From contig NZ_CP009505.1 in assembly GCF_000970045.1 (NCBI RefSeq), positions 1-64,000 on the forward strand: 64,000 nucleotides of DNA, in the 5' to 3' direction. Below the pieces are notes generated by a model, which saw only the letters and a list, made by a program, of their open reading frames with translations, did no database searches and had not been told where the DNA came from. The position numbers and the translations under genes were made by a program. Shown in pieces: positions 17,439 through 27,540 of the stretch. This DNA comes from Methanosarcina sp. MTP4 (GTDB lineage Archaea > Halobacteriota > Methanosarcinia > Methanosarcinales > Methanosarcinaceae). Position 1 is the first letter of the stretch. Each line of letters starts with the position of its first letter.

Positions 17439-18893
17439 TCACAGAATGATTGCCCTACTCCGGTTTCCAACGCTCAGTTCGATTTCTTCGTTCAGGCCGT
17501 ACCTTGCGTATGCGTCTATGATCTGGAGTTCGGAGTCGATGTCCAGGTCTTCAAGCACGTATGCCTGTTCGCCCCAGAGGGTTATGCGGATGCTTCCGGT
17601 TTCGTCCGTGAGTTCAAGGCCTGCCACAACACTCTCGGTCCCGTCTTCCCGTTCGAATTCGCGGAGTTCCCCCAGGTCCGAGACCTTTCCCTGGACGGAA
17701 TAGCTCTCTCCCGGGATGATGTCGGAAATATCCGTGAACTTCTCCCTATATTCGACTGTTTTCTCGCTTTTCCGAATGAGGCCGTGGTTTCCAATCTGCA
17801 GTTCAACCTGCTGGCTGAAGTTGTTTTCCCGGGCGTAGGCATGGATGACCTCGATGGTTTCGTCAAATTCCACTTCATCCAGAAAATCGGTTTTTTCGTC
17901 CCAGAGTGTGACCCTGATTTTTCCTGTCTCGTCCCCTACCAGAAGGTTTCCGACCCTTCCGGGGGACCCGTCCCTTTTCTCAAAAGTGCGGACTTCCGAG
18001 ATGTCGAGGACCCTTCCCGAGATGTTCACGTCGCTAGCATCTGCAACAATGTTTCCTATGGGGATGAATTCCTCTTCGTACTCTATCTCCGTCTCGCTTT
18101 TCCGAATGAGGCCGCGGTTTCCGATCTGCAATTCAACTTTCTGGCTGAAGGCGTTTTCCCGGGCATAGGCGTTTATGATCTCCAGGGTATCTCCGTATTC
18201 AACTTCGTTTAAAAAGTCGGTTTTTTCGTCCCAGAGGGTTACGCGGATTGACCCTGTGCCGTCCCCGATCATCAGGTTCCCGACCTTTCCTTCGGTGCCG
18301 TCTTTGCGCTGGAAGGTCCTGACATCGGAAGTTTCCAGGACTTTTCCGGTGAGGTTCAGATCGCCCATACCGTCCTTGATATCCTTGATCTGCTGGGCAT
18401 TCGCAGCCACTTCCACCTCTTCGTCGCTTTCGGCCAGGACGCCGTTGTTCCCGATATTAACCTCAACCCCGGAATAGCCCTGCTTCGTGTACCCGCTGAC
18501 CTGCACGCTCTCCCCTGCCTGTACTTTCCCGGTCTTTAGCAGGTCCGCCATATTGTCCCAGAGGGTCACCTTGATTCTCCCGGTTTCATCTCCCACTATC
18601 AGGTTTCCGACTCTCCCGATGGTCCCGTCGTTTCGGGTAAATTCCTTTGGCTCGAAGACTGAAATGATTCTGGCAACAAAATTCACGGTCCCGCTCTCGG
18701 CTGTGATGTCGGCAATTTTCACGCTGTCCCGGCCCACATCCGAGAAGCCCAGTTCGTTGGCAACGAGCATGGCAGCCATTGCTTCGTCGCAGAGCCCTCC
18801 CATGTTTTCAACTTTTTCCTTGATGCGCTGCAGGAAATCCTCTTTGCTGATGACGTGGCTGAGCTTTTCATAGATCGCGTCGATATCGGTCAT
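17439..18893 (-). CDS. rpa1: Replication protein A, four OB folds
   Basis: This 484-residue protein is a single-subunit archaeal RPA that coats single-stranded DNA. Four OB-fold repeats are visible at roughly residues 65-165, 180-275, 290-385 and 395-475. Each contains a GxVGNL(L/I)(V/I)GDxTGxIRVTLW-like strand pair (three close copies and one more divergent). The N-terminal ~60 residues are helical. Methanosarcina has one RPA with four OB folds of just this size. The start has GAAGGGAACACC upstream. The third and fourth repeats share long identical segments, indicating recent internal duplication or gene conversion. Confidence 0.93.
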   Translation of the reverse strand: MTDIDAIYEKLSHVISKEDFLQRIKEKVENMGGLCDEAMAAMLVANELGFSDVGRDSVKIADITAESGTVNFVARIISVFEPKEFTRNDGTIGRVGNLIVGDETGRIKVTLWDNMADLLKTGKVQAGESVQVSGYTKQGYSGVEVNIGNNGVLAESDEEVEVAANAQQIKDIKDGMGDLNLTGKVLETSDVRTFQRKDGTEGKVGNLMIGDGTGSIRVTLWDEKTDFLNEVEYGDTLEIINAYARENAFSQKVELQIGNRGLIRKSETEIEYEEEFIPIGNIVADASDVNISGRVLDISEVRTFEKRDGSPGRVGNLLVGDETGKIRVTLWDEKTDFLDEVEFDETIEVIHAYARENNFSQQVELQIGNHGLIRKSEKTVEYREKFTDISDIIPGESYSVQGKVSDLGELREFEREDGTESVVAGLELTDETGSIRITLWGEQAYVLEDLDIDSELQIIDAYARYGLNEEIELSVGNRSRAIIL

Positions 18894-19505
18894 GGTGTTC
18901 CCTTCAAATGTTTCCCTTTAATGTTTGCTGTTAATTTGACCCTTACTTCTATTCACGTATTCCCTGAAAATGCAGTACATCTTCCAGGAATTCATGGAAT
19001 AATATAGATCACTATGGATCAATATGGATTAACATGGATCTGAAATATGTGGAATTTATGCACCTGTACATAAATGGAATTTGGAATTCATGCACCTGCA
19101 TATACATGGAATTTGGAATTCATGCACCTGCATATACATGGAATTATCTAATTTCTGCACCTGCATATGAATGAAATTATCAATGTATTTTTTGATAGTA
19201 TAATATGAATGGTCATGTAAATTAAATATTATTTGGTAAGTCTCCTTTTTTGACATGAAGTCCTGCTACGGTATGCGGGATGTCCTACTAAAAATTACCG
19301 CATGCTGGGTGAAACTATTCCTGGGCACGGTCATTCTTTAGACTGTCCTGGGAGAACTACTACTTGTGATTGTTTTGAGACTCTCTTTTCCCCTCTTGCA
19401 TCTCCTGACCCTTTTCCTAACTCTCCTGACTCTCCTAACTCTCTTGACTCTCTTACTCTGCTCAAACAAAATAGCATATCGGAAAAAATATATTTAAATA
19501 AGCCC
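18894..19505. repeat. Intergenic with 32-bp tandem repeats and promoter
   Basis: At about 19050-19150 a 32-bp unit containing ATGCACCTGCATATACATGG and AATTTGGAATTC is repeated about three times with small changes; the ATGCACCTGCAT core is nearly palindromic. At 19390-19460 there are CTCTCCTGACTCTCCTAACT-type direct repeats. AAAAAATATATTTAAATA (19484-19501) is a likely TATA element for the MFS gene. No gene is visible. Confidence 0.7.
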
Positions 19506-20603
19506 ATGCTTTTCTGGGTGCGGATCGGCTTGATACGAATCAATAACATACAGTTCCTGGCGAACATGGCAAATGTTCTCTCTCTTCTTTTCATTCCAGT
19601 ATTTGCCGAGTCCCTTGGTGCAACTTATCTGGAGATCGGGTTTATCGTGGGGATTTTTTCCGCTTCCACCCTGCTCTCGTCCTTTATTTTCGGGAGGGTT
19701 GCTGACCTTCACCACCTGCGCAGCGTGCTCCTCTTCGGATTTGGAATCGCAGCAGCTTCCTTTTTCCTCCAGGTTTTTGCCAGGGACCCTTCTTCTCTCA
19801 TGCTGGCAAGGGCCCTTGCAGGTTTCAGCGTAGGCATCTACCCCGGAGCCCTGATAGCCTACGTGCACTACCGGAAGCAGAGCCTGGGAAGGTTCATTTC
19901 CCTGGGCTCCTTGGGCTGGATGGTGGGCTTTTTCGCGGCAGGGCTCATCGGGGAAAATATGAACAGGCTTTTCCTGCTCTCTTCCTTTTTCTACCTCATA
20001 TGTTTCCTGCTAGCCTTCAGGCTCCGGGATATTGAAAAACCCCAGGTGAACCTTTCCTACTTTTCCTTGGATACCCTGCTGAAGAATGCAGGGCCCTATT
20101 TCGCCCTCTTCCTGAGGCATACGGGGGCTGTCGGGGTCTGGACGATTTTTCCCCTCTATCTCCTGCAGCTCGGGGCAACTGATTTCTGGATTGGGCTTAT
20201 CTACGCCGTCAATCCGGCGGTCCAGTTCCTGGTCATGCGCAGGCTTGACAGGCTTGGAAACGAAAGGTTGATCCATATCGGCTACTCCCTCTCAGCTGTC
20301 GGCTTTGTAAGCCTCATCCTGGCCCCTTCCTACCTCTACATCATTCCCGGGATGATCATTATTGCCTGTTCCTGGTCTTTTCTCTATGTGGGTTCCACGC
20401 GGCTGGTTGTCGAAAGGAACCCTGACAAGGCCACATCCGCAGGGCTCATCAACTCCATGATCGGGGCTGCCGGGGTTGTTGGGGCTCTCCTGGGAGGGCT
20501 TTTTTCCCAGGTTTTCGGTTTCAGGTCAACAATGTTTGCTGCTGTCTTCTTTTGTCTTGCCGGTTTCTTGCTCTTCAAAGTGCTTGAAAGGCAAAGTGCT
20601 TGA
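19506..20603 (+). CDS. Major facilitator superfamily transporter
   Basis: This ~365-residue membrane protein has about 12 hydrophobic segments and the MFS motif A-like loop FIFGRVADLHHLRSVLLFG between TM2 and TM3. It is a secondary transporter; the substrate is unknown, though the short length and lack of extra domains fit drug/sugar efflux-type members. An open frame extends upstream to 19302, but that part is made of repeat-derived Pro/Ser/Asp sequence, so I start at ATG 19506. No strong ribosome binding site is visible; the TATA box ~15 bp upstream suggests a very short leader or a start slightly downstream (19566). Confidence 0.82.
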   Translation: MLFWVRIGLIRINNIQFLANMANVLSLLFIPVFAESLGATYLEIGFIVGIFSASTLLSSFIFGRVADLHHLRSVLLFGFGIAAASFFLQVFARDPSSLMLARALAGFSVGIYPGALIAYVHYRKQSLGRFISLGSLGWMVGFFAAGLIGENMNRLFLLSSFFYLICFLLAFRLRDIEKPQVNLSYFSLDTLLKNAGPYFALFLRHTGAVGVWTIFPLYLLQLGATDFWIGLIYAVNPAVQFLVMRRLDRLGNERLIHIGYSLSAVGFVSLILAPSYLYIIPGMIIIACSWSFLYVGSTRLVVERNPDKATSAGLINSMIGAAGVVGALLGGLFSQVFGFRSTMFAAVFFCLAGFLLFKVLERQSA

Positions 20604-20691
20604 AAGAACTTCTTCCCCTGAAAGGTCTTCTTCCGGGGAATGCTTTTAACAAAGTATATTTATGTTAAAGTGTCATAATGTACCGGATACC

Positions 20692-21309
20692 ATGATTCGG
20701 AAATGCACTGAGCACGGCTATTTCAGAGGAGCTACATGTCCGCAGTGTAAACATCCTGGCAGGTTCCTGATGGACGACAAGCGGGAAGAGAAGCTCGGAA
20801 GGTTTGTCTCGGGGGCTCTGCGGCACTTCCCGGAATCGGCAGGTGTTGAAATGGATGAATGCGGCTGGGTTAACCTGAACGCCCTCTACGAAATTATGAT
20901 GCGGCGGTACAGGTGGCTGAAAAAAGAGCACCTCTATGCCCTTGTGGAATCCGATGAAAAGGGACGGTATGAGATCAGCGAGGGCTGGGTCCGGGCTCGC
21001 TACGGGCATTCCGTTAATGTTGACCTGGATTATGAGGAAAGTGACTCTCCGTACGTCTACTATGGAGCAAGCCCCGAAGAGGTTGATGTCCTGATGGAAA
21101 ACGGGATTTTCCCGATCAAGCAGCGCTATGTCCACCTGAGCACTTCTCTGGAAAAAGCAACTGAAGTGGCTCTCGTACATACTGAAAGCCCTGTAATCCT
21201 GCAAGTTGATGCCAGAGAGGCCCGGAAAGACGGAATTTCCTTAAAGGTTGCAACCGATTACATTGTGCTTGCAGAAAGAATACCTCCAGGGTATCTGCTT
21301 ATTGTGTGA
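20692..21309 (+). CDS. kptA: RNA 2'-phosphotransferase (Tpt1/KptA)
   Basis: This ~205-residue protein is a KptA/Tpt1-type enzyme, which moves an internal RNA 2'-phosphate to NAD+, giving ADP-ribose 1'',2''-cyclic phosphate. Family signatures are LGRFVSGALRHFPE, YEISEGWVRARYGHS (RxxxGHS active site), YYGASPEEVDVLMENGI and YVHLSTSLEKATEV. The N-terminus adds a small Cys/His-rich zinc-ribbon-like segment (CTEHGYFRGATCPQC). A TATA-like AAAGTATATTTATG lies ~40 bp upstream, so ATG 20692 is preferred to ATG 20662. It converges with rtcA, another RNA end-processing gene. Confidence 0.9.
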   Translation: MIRKCTEHGYFRGATCPQCKHPGRFLMDDKREEKLGRFVSGALRHFPESAGVEMDECGWVNLNALYEIMMRRYRWLKKEHLYALVESDEKGRYEISEGWVRARYGHSVNVDLDYEESDSPYVYYGASPEEVDVLMENGIFPIKQRYVHLSTSLEKATEVALVHTESPVILQVDAREARKDGISLKVATDYIVLAERIPPGYLLIV

Positions 21310-21474
21310 ATTTTCTGATATTTTGCTTATTTTTGCTTATTTTTTCCTTCCTTTCCTTTCCTTTCTTTCACTTATTTCTTCCTTCCTTTCCATATTTTTC
21401 AGATCTTTTTTCGAGCTTTCCAGGTTTAGGTTTCATTTTTTCCGGGTTTGAAGGTTTTTTCGTTTTTGCCCTTT

Positions 21475-22488
21475 TCAGTCCACCGAAACTTCAAAAAGTT
21501 CGCCTTTTTCTCTGATCCGGAATTTAACGTCCAGAAACTGTTCCGTGACCCAGATATTGGTTTTCGTATGCATGGAAAGTTCCCGGACCGTATAGGAACT
21601 GTTTCCTGCCAGGGCCATGTAGGGAATCAGCTGGTCTGCCAGGTGTACATCCACTGCTTCCAGGGACCTGAGTTCCGGAAGGATTTCCCCCGCGGCTTGC
21701 CTTCCAACTTTTTCGGCAGGGAGTCCCTTCTTTCCAAGTGCACTGCCCCCGAAAAAACCCGTCCAGAGGGTTATCCCGCTTCCGGTGGAAAAAAGTTCAA
21801 AACATTCAGTCCCGATGTCAGGGGAATACCCCTCTTCCAGGAGCAGGGTTTTTGCAGCTTCTGCCTGTCGGGCAACCACATGGGAAGGCAGGTTCGAGGC
21901 ATGGGAGATTCCCCGTACTTCAAGATTTAATTTGTTCTTTGGGTGTTTGAAATGGAATCCCCGGAGCTTGCAGGGTTCAAACGTGGCCAGGACCGTTCCC
22001 CCTCCTTTCGGGTAGTAACCGCGCTCCTGGAGTTTTACCCTGCCCGCATAGCCCATTTTTTCCAGGGCCTGGAGGGTCACATGCCGCAGGTAATCAATGG
22101 TAGGGGACCAGGCAACGTCCGTTCCTCCCTTTACCGTAAGTTCGATTTTTTCTTCTGCAAAGGGGAGGGCGGGCATGAGGCACTGCAGGAGAAGGGGTAT
22201 GCTCCCTGCGGTTCCTATATCAATCCGATATTTTCCCCCCTTTATTTCCATTGGACTAAAGGAAAACTCGGTTGAACCCTGGGAAAGCCCCGAGACCCGG
22301 GCGCTGCAGACCATGGCCGCGGTTTCAAGAGCCTTCAGGTGCTGGGGTTTCAGGCCGGGATTCGGGCGGTTTTTCCTGATGTTTGTGATCTTTACCGGCC
22401 TTCCTGTGATCGCAGAAAGAGCCACTGCAGTCCTGACAAGCTGTCCTCCCCCCTCCCCATAGGAGCCATCGATTTCCATCATTTTCAT
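21475..22488 (-). CDS. rtcA: RNA 3'-terminal phosphate cyclase
   Basis: This 337-residue protein is RtcA, which converts RNA 3'-phosphate to 2',3'-cyclic phosphate via enzyme-AMP and RNA-ppA intermediates. The N-terminus IDGSYGEGGGQLVRTAVALS is diagnostic. Other family segments are GGTDVAWSPTIDYLRHV and GYYPKGGGTV. The conserved His near the C-terminus that accepts AMP probably corresponds to VDVHLADQLIPYMAL. It has a purine-rich ribosome binding site (AAGGGGCAGGGAA). Its 3' end faces kptA across a 165-bp pyrimidine-rich spacer. Confidence 0.94.
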   Translation of the reverse strand: MKMMEIDGSYGEGGGQLVRTAVALSAITGRPVKITNIRKNRPNPGLKPQHLKALETAAMVCSARVSGLSQGSTEFSFSPMEIKGGKYRIDIGTAGSIPLLLQCLMPALPFAEEKIELTVKGGTDVAWSPTIDYLRHVTLQALEKMGYAGRVKLQERGYYPKGGGTVLATFEPCKLRGFHFKHPKNKLNLEVRGISHASNLPSHVVARQAEAAKTLLLEEGYSPDIGTECFELFSTGSGITLWTGFFGGSALGKKGLPAEKVGRQAAGEILPELRSLEAVDVHLADQLIPYMALAGNSSYTVRELSMHTKTNIWVTEQFLDVKFRIREKGELFEVSVD

Positions 22489-22552
22489 TTCCCTGCCCCT
22501 TCCATTAAGTTGTTAGTTCCTGGTTTCCACTCCGCTTACCAACCTTCAGGTT

Positions 22553-22672
22553 ATTTGTCTTCAGGTTGCTTGTTATCAGATTATTTGTTTTCAGGTTATT
22601 TGTCTTCAGGTTGCTTGTTATCAGATTATTTGTTTTCAGGTTATTTGTCTTCAGGTTGCTTGTTATAAGATT
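22553..22672. repeat. 15-bp repeats in a 45-bp higher-order unit
   Basis: Variants of a 15-bp unit (GGTTATTTGTCTTCA, GGTTGCTTGTTATCA, GATTATTTGTTTTCA) alternate in fixed order, giving a 45-bp repeat present about 2.6 times. The array lies between rtcA and the reductase gene. Confidence 0.85.
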
Positions 22673-22775
22673 ATTTGCCGCCTCCCCTTTAAACTTCCTG
22701 CCGTTCCTGATAAAGCTGCCTGCCTTTTCCATTCGAGGTTTCCACTCGAGTCCTCTCGAAACTTATAGGCTTTAC

Positions 22776-24164
22776 TTAAGCTTCATTTTCCTGCATCTTT
22801 TTGAAAGCAGCTTTTACTGCCGGATGCAGGGGGTCCACGAGCATGGAGACAGGAGGGGCATAACAGGTCTCCAGGTCCAGAAGTTCCTGAATTGTCGTCT
22901 TTTTCCTGATTGCAAGGGCAAGGGCATCTACGCGTTCTTTCACTCCCTCCCCTCCCACAAGCTGGGCTCCGATCAGCTGTTCGTCCCTGAAAAGGAGTTT
23001 GATGTAAAGGTCTTTTCTCCCGGGGTAGTAGGATGCCCTGGTACGCCCTCTGGAAAAGCCTGTTACAACCTTTATTCCCTGCTTTTCAGCCTGTTTTGAG
23101 CTAAGGCCTACTCCGCCGAACTGCAGCCCGCCGGTAACGGCTACCCAGGGGTCTGTCAGGGGGCCGAAACTGGCTTCTGTACCGGATACGTTGTCCCCGA
23201 TTACGTCTGCCATCCTGCGGGCTGTGGTACCGAGCTGGCTCAGCCTGGGCTTTCCTGTTATGAAGTCCGTCACTTCAGCACATTCCCCTCCTGCATACAC
23301 CCCGGGAAGGAATTTTCCGCCTGCCCTGACCTGAAGCCGTTTGTTTACGATTATTCCACCAGCCTTTCCGATATCAATTCCGGCTGCTCGGGCGATGTCA
23401 ATTTCGGGCTTTGCCCCGCTTGCCAGGAGCACGAGGTCGGCAGGGATTTTTTTCTTTCCACTTTCCCCTTCTTCGCTTTCCTTGTCTGCTGCGTCCCCAA
23501 GGTACACGGCTTTTTTCTTCCAGAACCCTTCCGGGAAGAGTACAGTTCGCCCTGAGATCACTTCCACTCCCAGGGTTTCGAGGTATTCCCGGACGATTGC
23601 TGCCATATCGGGATCGAACTGTCTGGAAAGGAGGTTTATGCTCCTGCTTACAAGTATAGTACCGATTCCTCTCCCTGCCAGGGCAGCTGCGCATTCGATT
23701 CCTATTGTCCCGCCGCCTATGATGCATACTTTTCCTGTCTTTTCTAGGGCTTTTCCGAAGTGTATCCCATCAGCCAGGCTGCGCAGGGTATGGATGCCGT
23801 AGGGGAGGACATTTGCACGGCTTTTGCGCGGCACGAAAGGCAGGCTGCCTGTTGCGATAACCAGTTTATCAAAAGGATAGGTCTCATCCCTGGTCCGGAC
23901 AGTTCCCGATTCCAGGTCTATTTCCCGGACTTCAGTGTTGAGCTGTACGTTAATCCTGTTTTTCCTGAAAAAATCCGGGGGTTTTACCACCAGTTTTTCA
24001 AAACTCTCGATTTCCCGGTCGAAAACAAAAGGAATCCCGCAGTGGCTGTAAGCTGTATGGGAATCCCTGGAAAGCACTGTGATTTCGAAATTGCTCTGTC
24101 TACGGATCTTGGTTGCGGCTGCCATGCCGCAGGCTCCCCCTCCGATAATAATCACTCTTGCCAT
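22776..24164 (-). CDS. FAD/NAD(P) disulfide reductase, CoA-disulfide reductase/NADH oxidase type
   Basis: This 462-residue flavoprotein has the N-terminal FAD dinucleotide fold (IIIGGGACGMAAATKIRR). A single redox Cys sits in SHCGIPFVF (~residue 42), as in CoA-disulfide reductases and NADH oxidases. The second GxGxxG fold (VCIIGGGTIGIECAAAL, ~145-160) binds NAD(P)H. GVYAGGECAEV binds FAD, and a C-terminal dimerisation domain follows. The substrate may be CoA disulfide, another low-molecular-weight disulfide, polysulfide or oxygen; sequence cannot decide. A linker rich in Glu, Lys and Ser (~220-235) is inserted before the motif VLLASGAKPE. It stands alone in its orientation. Confidence 0.88.
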   Translation of the reverse strand: MARVIIIGGGACGMAAATKIRRQSNFEITVLSRDSHTAYSHCGIPFVFDREIESFEKLVVKPPDFFRKNRINVQLNTEVREIDLESGTVRTRDETYPFDKLVIATGSLPFVPRKSRANVLPYGIHTLRSLADGIHFGKALEKTGKVCIIGGGTIGIECAAALAGRGIGTILVSRSINLLSRQFDPDMAAIVREYLETLGVEVISGRTVLFPEGFWKKKAVYLGDAADKESEEGESGKKKIPADLVLLASGAKPEIDIARAAGIDIGKAGGIIVNKRLQVRAGGKFLPGVYAGGECAEVTDFITGKPRLSQLGTTARRMADVIGDNVSGTEASFGPLTDPWVAVTGGLQFGGVGLSSKQAEKQGIKVVTGFSRGRTRASYYPGRKDLYIKLLFRDEQLIGAQLVGGEGVKERVDALALAIRKKTTIQELLDLETCYAPPVSMLVDPLHPAVKAAFKKMQENEA

Positions 24165-24338
24165 GTCTGTTCCCCGGGGTTCCTTTTCGGTCCGGAAGCT
24201 TCCCTTTTCACCCGCTATATTTTCATCAATTTTCTAATCGATTTACCTTCAAATTTTTTTAACCGGTTTGCCTTTCACCGATTTTTTGTGCTGAATTTTG
24301 TGCCGGACTCAGAACCCAAATCTTCTAACACCTTTAAA

Positions 24339-24398
24339 CATCCCTTTAAACATCCCTTTAAACATCCCTTTAAACATCCCTTTAAACATCCCTTTAGA
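24339..24398. repeat. Five 12-bp tandem repeats
   Basis: CATCCCTTTAAA is repeated five times, the last copy ending TTAGA, directly upstream of an AT-rich region. A partial copy precedes it. Confidence 0.9.
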
Positions 24399-24619
24399 AT
24401 GGGACTCAGGTCTATTATAGATTTAGAATTTTACAGGTTTTTTAGATAATAAAAGGGTTTTCGGTCCTCATTTTATGAAAAACTATACTAAAATAATTTT
24501 AAAGAAATATACATTTCTCCGAAGTCATTGCGTCATAACATATAAAATATTTTAAAGATTATTTTCATCTCTGTAAGATCAGGATCCAATGACATTCAAA
24601 CTCTATAGAAGCAGGGGGT

Positions 24620-24682
24620 GAACGAGCGAGTTTGGGAGTGGGGGGTTAGTGTACAAAAATAGTTTATACGTCTCGCCCGTTC
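24620..24682. other. Long-range inverted repeat, possible RNA hairpin
   Basis: GAACGAGCGAG at 24620-24630 pairs with CTCGCCCGTTC at 24672-24682 (10 of 11 positions), and a T-run follows. It is isolated from any gene; it could be a terminator or part of a small RNA. Confidence 0.35.
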
Positions 24683-26061
24683 AATTTTTTACAACTCTCA
24701 TGTTTTATTTATACCTTTCTAAATTAATCGGATTGAAGTTTCCTTTTTCCTCAATTTTCCTGGGTTTTTGGTTTTTAATTTCCAGATTCATGGGGCATGG
24801 GGAAAAAGTCCTAATTGGACACTGCAGTTTTAATCACCACAAAGTTCTTAAGTGCTGCAAGCAATAACCATATGAATTTAAAAATATATGACAACAGAAA
24901 CCAGGTCCGCCGATGTTGCTTTAGAGGTGGGCGAAAACCGTTCTGTTCGGTCATATCATTAATTAACGAGTTCATCCATTCATCATCACGCATTCGTAAA
25001 GATAATCAAACACAGCTAAATGCAATATGCAAATTTAATAGAAATCACAGATTTACATAAATTCACCACTCGCAGTAATCCATCATTCAATGTAACTGAA
25101 ATCAGACATTGCAGCTTCATTAAAGCAGAGGGTAAAGTCAAGCAGGTGCGCGTTTTAATTTGCCTGACATACATGTTCATTTATTGCTTTGCCGCTTATC
25201 GCTATAGGAATCTTTATTAATGGGAGTAAGACGCCTGACACCTTTTGGCTGCCTGTGCCGGAGAATCCCCGGCTTCAGGGGGATTTCTGAAAAAATCAGC
25301 GCTAGCTTGCATTGAATGATATGCATACATATATACACCTGGCCCGGGGGTTTTGAAACACTGAACTTCGGGGCTTTGAACACAGATTAACACAGATTTG
25401 AACACAGCCTGTGTTTCCTTAACAGGGCTTGTCTCAGGGTGAGAGCTTTAAGGCAGGTGCGGAGAGTCACTGGATAAATAACTTTCCATTACCATGCCGG
25501 AGCGAGTAACAGCTTTACCGTCCATTATAAGCCAGATCAGGGAGCAGAATTGGCGCTTCTCTGGTTTATACGTTAAGGTAGGAACTCCATCGAGCAGGAG
25601 AGGGCCGGAAAGGTCGACCGGACTTCGTGCTCGCATAGGCGAGAGTAGAGAGTTGCAGGTAGGTCCGGGAATATCTTCGCTGGTCTTTAAAAACCTTCAA
25701 TTTTATAAATCTGCCGTTCTAAGGTGTATTTGTCTGTCCGGGTTTGAAGAATCTGATTTCTACTATTTTTGTATTTTTGCATTGCATGGCACTTTGCGGA
25801 TCGTCTGGTAGGAGGTTGTGTTATCACCAAATGCCACTCTGTACCAGGGACTTGAGCCTGCAGGTGTTTGTACCTGGATTGCTCGGTGTATTGAAACATT
25901 TCCCGATAAAATCGTCCGGTATAAAATCGTCCGGTAAAACTTCTTTCCCGGTTAAGTCATCCGATGAACAAAATCATCCAATACAATTTCTTTCCCGGTA
26001 AAGTCGTTCAGTTAAACGTCATTCACTATGAATTCGTTCACATAAGTCAAGGAGAATTCAC

Positions 26062-27540
26062 ATGCAAAATACAGATACCACGAAATATATCATTCATTCT
26101 AAAATTAACGCCGACGGGGTCATCGAAAGGCCTGATATAGTCGGTGCGATTTTCGGCCAGACCGAGGGGTTGCTTGGGGCCGATCTTGATCTGCGTGATC
26201 TGCAAAAAACCGGCAGGATCGGAAGGATCGAGGTAATGGTTACCGCCAAAGGGGGAAAAACCAAAGGGAACATCTTTGTTCCTTCAAGCCTTGATAAGGT
26301 CGAGACATCAATTCTTGCCGCTTCGCTGGAAACAATTGACAGGGTAGGGCCCTGCAGTGCCAAGATTGAGGTCTTCCAGATCGAGGACGTCCGGGCTGTA
26401 AAGCGAAAGAAAATTATTGACCGGGCAAAACTCATTTTCACAAGGATGTTCGACGAGAGCGTTCCCGAGTCCCAGGAACTGGCCGAAGAAGTCCGGCAGT
26501 CGGTGCGCATCGACGAATTGACCTACTACGGAAAGTCCAGGATTCCCTGCGGCCCTAATGTGGTCAACTCGGATGCCATCATTATTGTGGAAGGCAGGGC
26601 GGATATCCTTAACTTGCTCCGCTACGGTATCAAGAACACCATCTGCGTGGGTGGAACCAACATCCCTCCCGAGGTGGCCGAGCTTACTAAAAAGAAGACA
26701 GTAACCGCATTCACGGATGGAGACCGGGGAGGAGAACTCATTATCCGGGAACTCTTGCAGGTTGCAGACCTTGACTATGTAGCCCGGGCACCGGATGGTA
26801 AGGGTGTGGAAGACCTTGTCCAGAAGGAAATTATCCGGACTCTGCGCCGGAAGATACCCGTGGAACAGATCATCGAGAAATACGGGCTTCAGGAGAGGGG
26901 TGGAACCAGCTGTGAGCGGGTGGAAAGGCCCTCTAAAAGGAATAGCCTGAGATCTCCGGATGCTATCCCGCGCATTTCGGAAAAGAAGTTGCATAAGAGA
27001 GTTAAAGTGCACCGGGTTTCCCCGAAGAAGGATTCTTTTGAGGAAAAAGAGCTTCCTGAAGAAAAAGTGGAAAAGGCGGTTCATGAAAAACCTGCAGTAG
27101 CAGTGAAAGTTGAGTCCAAAGCTCCGGCTGCAAAACCTGTTCAGACCAGAGCTACCCGGGTCAAAGCTCCTGTGGAGAGGCCTGCCGCAAGAAGGGTTTT
27201 TCCGGCGGAAAGGGCAAAGCCCGTCCCAGCTCCGGCACCTGTTGTTTCTGCAGAGGCCCTCAGGTTCAAGCCCCATGTAGATGCCCTGAAAGGCACCCTG
27301 ACGGCCAGAATCCTGGATCCCGAGGACAAGGTAATTGAAGAAATCGCTGTCCGTGACCTTGCCAGCAAGCTGAAGACCTGCAGGAACAATGTAAAAAGCG
27401 TTGTTTTTGACGGTGTGATCACCCAGAGGCTGGTTGACATCGCTTCCAGCAACTCCATTAAAAAGCTTGTGGGTGTAAAAATCGGGAACCTCGCAAAAGT
27501 TCCTACTGATATGGAGGTTTTGACCCCCAGCATGCTGTGA
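26062..27540 (+). CDS. dnaG: Archaeal DnaG-type primase/exosome-associated protein
   Basis: This 492-residue protein is archaeal DnaG. The Toprim domain is at ~165-260, with [10 protein letters not shown] (catalytic Glu) and AFTDGDRGG (DxD). In archaea DnaG acts as an RNA-binding subunit of the exosome and has primase activity in some species. A linker of ~110 residues (~295-400), rich in Lys, Pro, Ala and Glu, separates the Toprim core from a conserved C-terminal module. AAGGAGAATTCAC is a good ribosome binding site. The stop codon lies in the stem of a terminator hairpin. Confidence 0.94.
   Translation: MQNTDTTKYIIHSKINADGVIERPDIVGAIFGQTEGLLGADLDLRDLQKTGRIGRIEVMVTAKGGKTKGNIFVPSSLDKVETSILAASLETIDRVGPCSAKIEVFQIEDVRAVKRKKIIDRAKLIFTRMFDESVPESQELAEEVRQSVRIDELTYYGKSRIPCGPNVVNSDAIIIVEGRADILNLLRYGIKNTICVGGTNIPPEVAELTKKKTVTAFTDGDRGGELIIRELLQVADLDYVARAPDGKGVEDLVQKEIIRTLRRKIPVEQIIEKYGLQERGGTSCERVERPSKRNSLRSPDAIPRISEKKLHKRVKVHRVSPKKDSFEEKELPEEKVEKAVHEKPAVAVKVESKAPAAKPVQTRATRVKAPVERPAARRVFPAERAKPVPAPAPVVSAEALRFKPHVDALKGTLTARILDPEDKVIEEIAVRDLASKLKTCRNNVKSVVFDGVITQRLVDIASSNSIKKLVGVKIGNLAKVPTDMEVLTPSML

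Larger units (their letters stand above)
24165..26061. other. Large intergenic region without a convincing gene
   Basis: Nearly 1.9 kb separates the reductase from dnaG. It holds the 12-bp repeat array, possible RNA structures (24620-24682, 25264-25285), AACACAGATT-type repeats near 25380 and AAATCGTCCGGT repeats near 25915. Small open frames on the minus strand at 24811-24993 (with one hydrophobic stretch), 25448-25636 and 25687-25899 have no recognisable domain or strong ribosome binding site and could be gene remnants. The final ~150 bp are the dnaG leader. Confidence 0.6.

Noticed and set aside
19302-19505. N-terminal extension of the MFS transporter
   Set aside because: The extension is repeat-derived Pro/Ser/Asp sequence and lies upstream of the likely TATA box.
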